A DNA stretch of 58,549 bases from Pseudomonadota bacterium (GTDB lineage: Bacteria; Pseudomonadota; Alphaproteobacteria; Sphingomonadales; Sphingomonadaceae): positions 1 to 58,549 of the forward strand of contig JAEZIO010000055.1 in assembly GCA_023436615.1 (NCBI GenBank), read 5' to 3'. Shown piece after piece: positions 53,770 to 58,549 of the stretch; position 1 is the first letter of the stretch; every line of letters starts with the position of its first letter. Made by a program: the position numbers and the translations under genes. The notes beneath the pieces are model-generated. The model did no database searches. It had not been told where the DNA came from and was given only the letters and a program-made list of their open reading frames with translations.

Positions 53770-54362
53770 AGCGGATCCGCTATCTCATCTGGGCCCTAGC
53801 GGCGCTCGCGCTGATCGGCTTCGCCTATCTCATGCTCAAGCCTGCCCGCCAGGTTCCGGCGCCGCAAGTCGCGACGCAGCCGGCAAGTTTCGGCGGTCCG
53901 TTCACGCTCGTCGGCGCCGACGGACAGCCGTTCCCGAGCAGTCGCCTGAACGGCAAGGGTTATGCGCTGTTCTTCGGCTTCACCCATTGCCCGGACACCT
54001 GTCCGACCACGCTCGCGCGGCTTGTGAAGCTTCGCCGGGAAGCGGGCGGCGACGATGCGCTGAACATCGTGTTCGTCACCGTCGATCCCGAGCGCGATGG
54101 GCCAAGGGAAGTCGGCGCTTACAGCGAGGCGTTCGGCGCGCCGATCGTCGGGCTAACCGGGTCGCCGGTACAGGTGGAGCAGGTGAAGAAGCAGTTCGGC
54201 ATTTTCTCGCAGAAGGTTCCCGACGGCTCGGGCGGCTACACCGTCGATCATACCGCGACGGTCCTGCTGTTCGACCGCAGTGGGAAATTCGTCGCGACGA
54301 TCTCGCCCGACGAACAGGACGCGCCTGCCGTCGACAAACTCAAGCGAATCGCGGCCGCCTAG
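53766..54362 (+). CDS. SCO1/SenC-family copper-insertion protein
   Basis: Membrane-anchored thioredoxin-fold protein that delivers copper to, or reduces, the CuA site of oxidase subunit II. The 198-residue product has an N-terminal helix (about 7-24), the copper motif CPDTC (Cys75, Cys79) and the third ligand His in YTVDHTATVLLF. GTG start overlaps the PCuAC stop. The pair probably serves the caa3 oxidase encoded about 3-10 kb away. Confidence 0.94.
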   Translation: MKRIRYLIWALAALALIGFAYLMLKPARQVPAPQVATQPASFGGPFTLVGADGQPFPSSRLNGKGYALFFGFTHCPDTCPTTLARLVKLRREAGGDDALNIVFVTVDPERDGPREVGAYSEAFGAPIVGLTGSPVQVEQVKKQFGIFSQKVPDGSGGYTVDHTATVLLFDRSGKFVATISPDEQDAPAVDKLKRIAAA

Positions 54363-55225
54363 CGGCCGAGCACGCGCTGCAGAAGCCGGCCGACGGCCGC
54401 GATCGTCTCCGGTTCGTCGAAATCGGGTGCGTGACCGACGTTGGGGACGGTCACGAATTCCGCTCCGGAGATGAGCCCAGCCATTTTCCGGCCGGTATCG
54501 TCGGAAAACAGGTCGCTGGCATCCCCCCGCAGGATCAGCAGCGGCTTTCCTTCCAGACCGCGAAACAGGGGCCAGGCATCGGCGGCAGCTGCGGTTGCGT
54601 CGTCCATCTCCTTGAACGGCTCCGCGATCGCCAGGTCATAATCGAGCTCGATCCCCCGGTCGGTCTCGCGCCCGACGCGGCGCGCGTAGCGCACCCACTC
54701 GGAGTGGCCGTAGCTTGGGTGACGGTCCGCGTACTTGGCGGAAAGCTTGTCGGCGGCGTCGTCCCAGTCGTCGAAGAGCGCCGGCTGGCCAACATAGGCG
54801 CGAATGCGGTCGAGCCCGGCCTTGTCGAGCTCCGGACCGACGTCGTTGAGAACGGCGCCGGCGATACGTTGCGGAGCGAAGCCGGCGACGACCATCGTCG
54901 TCAGGCCGCCGAGCGATGTCCCGATGAACACGGCCTCGGGAATCGCGAGCTCGTCGAGAAGCTGCAGCACGTCGGCCGCATAGGTCGGCGGCATGTAGCG
55001 GCTCGGAACGGGGTCGTATTCGCTGAGGCCCCGGCCGCGGAAATCCGGCGCGATCACCCGCCATTCGCCCGCAAGCCGGTCGGCCAGGCTTTCGAAGTCC
55101 CGGGCGTTTCGAGTCAGGCCGTGGAGGCAGAGCACCGGCGGACGATCGGCGGGACCGGCATAATCGCGATAGTGAAGCTTCAGCCCATCGCGGCTGGTCC
55201 AATACTCGTCACTCCAAGATGCCAT
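54359..55225 (-). CDS. Alpha/beta-fold hydrolase
   Basis: The 288-residue protein has the oxyanion region VLCLHGLTRNARDF (about 34-47), the acid-loop region DFRGRGLSEY, the nucleophile elbow GTSLGG (about 103-108) and a catalytic His in NVGHAPDF near the C-terminus. It belongs to the large epoxide hydrolase / esterase-like group and the substrate cannot be told. ATG 55225 is used; a TTG at 55243 is possible. It overlaps the convergent SCO gene by four bases. Confidence 0.88.
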   Translation of the reverse strand: MASWSDEYWTSRDGLKLHYRDYAGPADRPPVLCLHGLTRNARDFESLADRLAGEWRVIAPDFRGRGLSEYDPVPSRYMPPTYAADVLQLLDELAIPEAVFIGTSLGGLTTMVVAGFAPQRIAGAVLNDVGPELDKAGLDRIRAYVGQPALFDDWDDAADKLSAKYADRHPSYGHSEWVRYARRVGRETDRGIELDYDLAIAEPFKEMDDATAAAADAWPLFRGLEGKPLLILRGDASDLFSDDTGRKMAGLISGAEFVTVPNVGHAPDFDEPETIAAVGRLLQRVLGR

Positions 55226-55265
55226 CCGGCTTTCCCCACTCAATTTCGCCCCCTATCGCGGCTGG

Positions 55266-56645
55266 ATGGCGCTCGCGCAATCCTGCCGCCCGGAAGCGAA
55301 GATCCTCGAGCTTGGGGAGCGCTTTTTCGACCCCGTCGCGCCTGTCCATTTCCCGCAATGCACGCCGCGCTTCCTGAACCGCCGCGCGGCCGAATCTGTG
55401 GGGCTTACCGGGCTGTCCGACGACGAATGGGCGGCGCATTTCTGCCGCTTCGAGCCGCTTGCCGGCAGCCTGAAGAAGCCGTTGGCGCTGCGCTACCACG
55501 GCCATCAGTTCCGAGTGTACAATCCCGATATCGGCGACGGCCGCGGCTTCCTGTTCGCGCAGCTTAGAGATGATGGCGAGCGATTGTTGGACCTGGGCAC
55601 CAAAGGCTCGGGCCAGACGCCCTACAGCCGAACCGCCGACGGCCGGCTCACCCTCAAGGGCGCGGTCCGCGAAGTGCTCGCGACCGAGATGCTCGAGGCG
55701 CTTGGAGTCAACACGTCGAAGAGCTTCGCCGTGTTCGAAACGGGCGAGCAGCTCGTGCGCGGCGACGAACCCTCGCCGACCCGGTCGGCGGTGCTGACCC
55801 GGCTCAGCCACGGCCACATTCGCATCGGGACGTTCCAGCGCCAGGCATTCTTCAAGGAGGGCGACGCGCTGCACAGCCTGGTGCGCTACTCGCTAGAGCA
55901 TTTGTACGGCGAGGCCCCGACGCCGAAGGATTCGGACAACGCGCTCAGGCTGTTTGACCTGGTCGGAAACGCAACGGCAGGCCTCGCGGCCAGCTACATG
56001 GCCGCGGGCTTCGTCCACGGCGTGCTCAACAGCGACAATATCAACATCACAGGCGAAAGCTTCGACTACGGGCCCTGGCGATTCACGCCCTATTGGGACG
56101 GCGAATTCACGGCGGCCTATTTCGACCATTACGGACTCTATGCCTTTGCTCGGCAGCCGGAGGCGATCCACTGGGACCTGGCGCAGCTCGCCGGCTGCCT
56201 GTCGCTCGTCACCGAGGCTCCGCCGCTGTCCGACCTGCTCGCCGGCTGGGGCGAGCGGTTCGAGAAGGCCCTGGTGGCGAAGCTGCTGTGGCGCCTTGGA
56301 GTCGAACCGAGCGACGCCGCCGCCGACCACGAAATTGCGCGGACGCTCGTGGAAGCGCTCGATTCGAAGAGCGCCACCATTGACCGAGTCTTCTTCGATT
56401 GGCGCGACGGCCGCGACCCGGGAGAAGAGCATTACCCTCAGGAGCCGTTCCGCAAACTATCGAAGCTGCTCGCCGGGCGAGAGTCGCAGCGGTCGCACCC
56501 CTATTGGTCCGATCAGGAGCCCTGCTCGATGCACATCGAGGAAGTGGAGGCGATCTGGGAGGCGATCGCCGAACGCGACGACTGGTTGCCGTTCAATGCG
56601 AAGATTCAAGCGATCCGCCGGATGGGCGAAGCGCTAGGCGGCTGA
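55266..56645 (+). CDS. selO: Protein adenylyltransferase SelO (YdiU)
   Basis: Pseudokinase-fold enzyme that transfers AMP to proteins, linked to redox stress. The 459 residues show the SelO signature: FRVYNPDIGDGRG (about 77-89), the ATP-site GTKGSGQTPYSR, RGDEPSPTRSAVLTR and the metal-binding HGVLNSDNINITGESFDYGP-type segment around 255-274. Bacterial forms lack the C-terminal selenocysteine of animal SelO; so does this one. It is divergent from the hydrolase gene (40-base gap) and 42 bases before astD. Confidence 0.93.
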   Translation: MALAQSCRPEAKILELGERFFDPVAPVHFPQCTPRFLNRRAAESVGLTGLSDDEWAAHFCRFEPLAGSLKKPLALRYHGHQFRVYNPDIGDGRGFLFAQLRDDGERLLDLGTKGSGQTPYSRTADGRLTLKGAVREVLATEMLEALGVNTSKSFAVFETGEQLVRGDEPSPTRSAVLTRLSHGHIRIGTFQRQAFFKEGDALHSLVRYSLEHLYGEAPTPKDSDNALRLFDLVGNATAGLAASYMAAGFVHGVLNSDNINITGESFDYGPWRFTPYWDGEFTAAYFDHYGLYAFARQPEAIHWDLAQLAGCLSLVTEAPPLSDLLAGWGERFEKALVAKLLWRLGVEPSDAAADHEIARTLVEALDSKSATIDRVFFDWRDGRDPGEEHYPQEPFRKLSKLLAGRESQRSHPYWSDQEPCSMHIEEVEAIWEAIAERDDWLPFNAKIQAIRRMGEALGG

Positions 56646-56687
56646 AACTTGACCGTGCTGCAATCGCGTGGTGGAGCGCCCCTGCCC

Positions 56688-58115
56688 ATGTCCACGCGTA
56701 TCGTTTCCACCGAGCCTGCTACCGGCGCCGAAATCTGGTCTGGTGAACCCGGCGACGCTGCCGCGGAGGTCGCCGCCGCCCGCGCCGCCTTTCCCGAATG
56801 GGCCGGCCACTCGTCTTCCTATCGCATGGAAGCGCTCCGCCGGTTCGCGAACGTCGTCCGCAAGAAGGAAAAGGCGTTCGCCGAACTCATTGCACGCGAG
56901 ACAGGCAAGCCGCTCTGGGAGACGCAGACCGAGGTCGCCGCGGTGGTCAACAAGGTAGAGATTTCGATCAACGCCTTCGCCGAGCGGACTCCGAAGCGAA
57001 CCGTCGAGGCGGCGATGGGGAGCAAGGTATCGGTGCGCCACAAGCCGCATGGACTGCTGGCGGTTCTCGGGCCGTACAATTTTCCCGCGCATCTTCCCAA
57101 CGGCCACATGGTTCCGGCGCTCATCGCCGGCAATGCGGTCGTCTTCAAACCCTCAGAGAAGACTCCGGCGACCGGTGAATTCCTCGTCCAATGCTATCGC
57201 GAGGCGGGCATTCCGGAAGGCGCGATCCGGCTGCTGATCGGCGGGCCTGAGGAGGGCAGGGCACTCGCATCCCAGGCCGGCATCGACGGGCTTCTCTTCA
57301 CCGGCTCCGCGGGCGCCGGCCAGGCACTGCACAAGCAGTTCGCCGAAATGCCGCAGAAGATCCTCGCGCTGGAGCTTGGCGGCAACAATCCGATCGTCGT
57401 TTGGCAGCCCAAGGACATCGACGCGGCGGCGACGATCGTGGTCCAGTCGGCCTTTCTGAGTGCGGGCCAGCGCTGCACGGCGGCGCGGCGGCTGATCGTA
57501 GAGGATGGGCAGGAAGGCGCGCTCATCGACGCGATCGCCAGGATGATCGACCGCATCATCGTCGATCAGCCGTTCGCAGACCCGCAGCCGTTCATGGGCC
57601 CGGTCATCGACAATGCCAGCGCCGACCGTCTCCAGGAGCAGTGGGTCGAGCTGATGATGAAGGGTGGCAAGCCGATCCGCCGGCTCGACCGGCCGTTCGA
57701 GGACCGCCCTTACCTGACTCCGGCGCTTATCGACGTCACCGAGGCCAGCGACCGTCCCGACGAAGAGATATTCGGCCCTGTCCTGCAGGTGATCCGCGTC
57801 CTGGATTTCGACGCAGCCATGGCGGAGGCCAACAACACGCGCTTCGGTCTGGCCGCGAGCCTGATCGGCGGAAGTCCCGAGATGTTTGAGCGCTTTTGGG
57901 GCCATGTTCGCGCCGGCGTCATCAACTGGAACAAGCCGACCAACGGGGCGCCGTCGAACGCGCCGTTCGGCGGGGTGGGGCTGTCCGGAAACCACCGGCC
58001 CAGCGCCTTCTACGCGGCGGATTATTGCGCTTATCCGGTGACCAGCGTCCACGCCGAGCGGAAGCGCGCGAGCATCGAGCACGGACTTCGCGATCCGAAC
58101 ATGCTGGAGGACTGA
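56688..58115 (+). CDS. astD: N-succinylglutamate 5-semialdehyde dehydrogenase
   Basis: NAD enzyme of the arginine succinyltransferase (AST) pathway. The 475 residues contain the aldehyde dehydrogenase Glu (LALELGGNNPIVVW, about 222-235), the catalytic Cys in SAGQRCTAARRL (about 262), and AstD-specific pieces: GAPSSNAPFGGVGLSGNHRPSAF and AADYCAYPV. The ATG at 56688 follows GGAG (56673-56676). Other ast genes are not in the window, so the pathway would be completed elsewhere. A strong hairpin lies after the stop. Confidence 0.93.
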   Translation: MSTRIVSTEPATGAEIWSGEPGDAAAEVAAARAAFPEWAGHSSSYRMEALRRFANVVRKKEKAFAELIARETGKPLWETQTEVAAVVNKVEISINAFAERTPKRTVEAAMGSKVSVRHKPHGLLAVLGPYNFPAHLPNGHMVPALIAGNAVVFKPSEKTPATGEFLVQCYREAGIPEGAIRLLIGGPEEGRALASQAGIDGLLFTGSAGAGQALHKQFAEMPQKILALELGGNNPIVVWQPKDIDAAATIVVQSAFLSAGQRCTAARRLIVEDGQEGALIDAIARMIDRIIVDQPFADPQPFMGPVIDNASADRLQEQWVELMMKGGKPIRRLDRPFEDRPYLTPALIDVTEASDRPDEEIFGPVLQVIRVLDFDAAMAEANNTRFGLAASLIGGSPEMFERFWGHVRAGVINWNKPTNGAPSNAPFGGVGLSGNHRPSAFYAADYCAYPVTSVHAERKRASIEHGLRDPNMLED

Positions 58116-58457
58116 TTAGCCCCTCTCCCCTTTAGCGGGAGAGGGGTTGGGGAGAGGGGAATCAAGCGCATCGAGTATGCGCGTCACGACTCCGTCCTCA
58201 TTCTCGAAGATCTCGTTGTTCCAGAATCGCAATACTCGAAACCCTTGTGCCCGCAGGTGAGCGTCGCGCCGTCCGTCGGCTCTGCTCTCATTGTGGTGCC
58301 CGCCGTCGGCTTCGACGATCAAGCGGTGCCGCAGGCAGGCGAAATCGACGATATAATCATCGACAGGAAGTTGGCGTCTGAACTTGTAGCCTTGCAGCCG
58401 CTTCGCTCTGAGTATTTGCCAGAGGCGATGCTCGGCAGGTGTGGCTTCGCTGCGCAT
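58116..58457 (-). CDS. DUF559 domain protein (Vsr/restriction-endonuclease-like fold)
   Basis: DUF559 proteins resemble very-short-patch repair nucleases; most are uncharacterised. The 113-residue reading starts at ATG 58457 (MRSEATPAEHRLW) and has the family pieces YKFRRQLPVDDYIVDFAC (about 26-43) and LIVEADGGHH, then GFRVLRFWNNEIF. A longer frame starting at 58541 begins MGSEMCIRP, which is adapter sequence translated and not real. The last 13 residues (PLPNPSPAKGERG) are encoded by the family D repeat, so the native C-terminus is extended by repeat DNA. Confidence 0.8.
   Translation of the reverse strand: MRSEATPAEHRLWQILRAKRLQGYKFRRQLPVDDYIVDFACLRHRLIVEADGGHHNESRADGRRDAHLRAQGFRVLRFWNNEIFENEDGVVTRILDALDSPLPNPSPAKGERG
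58120..58146. repeat. Palindromic repeat, family D (GGGAGAGGGG hairpin)
   Basis: CCCCTCTCCC, loop CTTTAGC, GGGAGAGGGG; ten perfect base pairs, followed by a further GGGGAGAGGGG at 58149-58159. It lies two to five bases beyond the astD stop and could end transcription on that side. A partial relative (CCCCTCTCCCCGCTCGCGC) is at 58492-58510. It also encodes the last residues of the DUF559 gene on the other strand. Confidence 0.75.
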
Positions 58458-58517
58458 CTTCTTGGCGTGAGAGCGAAGAATTTTCGTGGGCCCCCTCTCC
58501 CCGCTCGCGCTTCTGGG

Positions 58518-58546
58518 TCTTATACACATCTCCGAGCCCACGAGAC
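58518..58546. other. Illumina Nextera transposase adapter (sequencing artefact)
   Basis: TCTTATACACATCT followed by CCGAGCCCACGAGAC is exactly the Nextera Read 2 adapter (mosaic end plus index side). The last few bases after it are probably also non-genomic. The true contig end is thus at about 58515. Confidence 0.97.
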
Positions 58547-58549
58547 GGA

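Noticed and set aside
58458..58541. Extended N-terminus of the DUF559 protein
   Set aside because: Its first residues are the translated Nextera adapter, and the rest is repeat-like non-coding DNA.

Overview
The window is a high-GC, gene-dense chromosomal segment of an alphaproteobacterium, most likely a sphingomonad (Sphingomonadales). Supporting features are a CtrA gene with CtrA boxes and GANTC sites in its promoter, a PopZ (DUF2497) gene, a sphingomonad-style TonB-dependent receptor, MetH split into two proteins, the mdh-sucD-odhA-odhB-lpdA operon, a HrcA/CIRCE-controlled groES-groEL operon, and several families of palindromic intergenic repeats. It looks like one contig of a short-read assembly: the left edge cuts groEL, and the last ~30 bases are Illumina Nextera adapter, not genomic DNA. 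I see no rRNA, CRISPR array, prophage or insertion sequence. One tRNA (Cys) is present. No gene-free stretch exceeds 300 bases; the longest are about 200 (13112-13310, 14365-14576, 43473-43691).

Layout. 1-3035: groES-groEL (groEL has an in-frame amber codon) and a MATE exporter. 3036-5578: SppA protease and a PepSY membrane protein. 5588-13111: TCA-cycle operon mdh, sucD, odhA, odhB, lpdA (no sucC). 13311-14364: a secreted metal-binding-looking protein and two small lipoproteins. 14577-20120: methionine-cycle operon (ArsR-methyltransferase regulator, metF, metH in two parts). 20212-26013: DsbD, amidohydrolase, threonine deaminase, Bpt aminoacyl-transferase. 26068-29035: ctrA, pseudouridine synthase, ArfB, free-Met-sulfoxide reductase, PopZ. 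29051-31430: TolC, Pcm-family protein, tRNA-Cys. 31510-40684: a nucleic-acid/nucleoside scavenging region (AMP nucleosidase, 5'-nucleotidase, S1/P1 nuclease, cytidine deaminase, nucleoside transporter, LOG hydrolase, adenosine kinase) with a dioxygenase and a YhhQ transporter. 40827-43472: TonB receptor. 43692-51245: an eight-gene, translationally coupled operon joining a PQQ alcohol dehydrogenase to a caa3-type cytochrome oxidase. 51410-58115: SMP-30 lactonase, PfkB kinase, copper chaperone PCuAC and SCO, alpha/beta hydrolase, SelO, AstD. 58116-58549: a DUF559 gene fused by assembly to adapter.

How the parts work together. The most distinctive system is the 43.7-51.2 kb operon: a membrane-anchored quinoprotein whose catalytic region carries the Asp-x-Asp signature of lanthanide-dependent alcohol dehydrogenases, a lipoprotein cytochrome c, a caa3-type oxidase (subunit II with its own haem domain), the CtaG assembly factor, a further anchored cytochrome c and a three-helix protein of unknown function. 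Nearby PCuAC and SCO genes could load its CuA centre. Oxidase subunit I keeps the haem and CuB ligands but lacks the usual proton-channel residues (D-channel Asp and Asn, K-channel Lys), so it may be a weakly pumping or non-pumping electron outlet for periplasmic alcohol oxidation. A second coherent unit is the nucleoside region, which could take exogenous nucleic acid to free base plus ribose phosphate.
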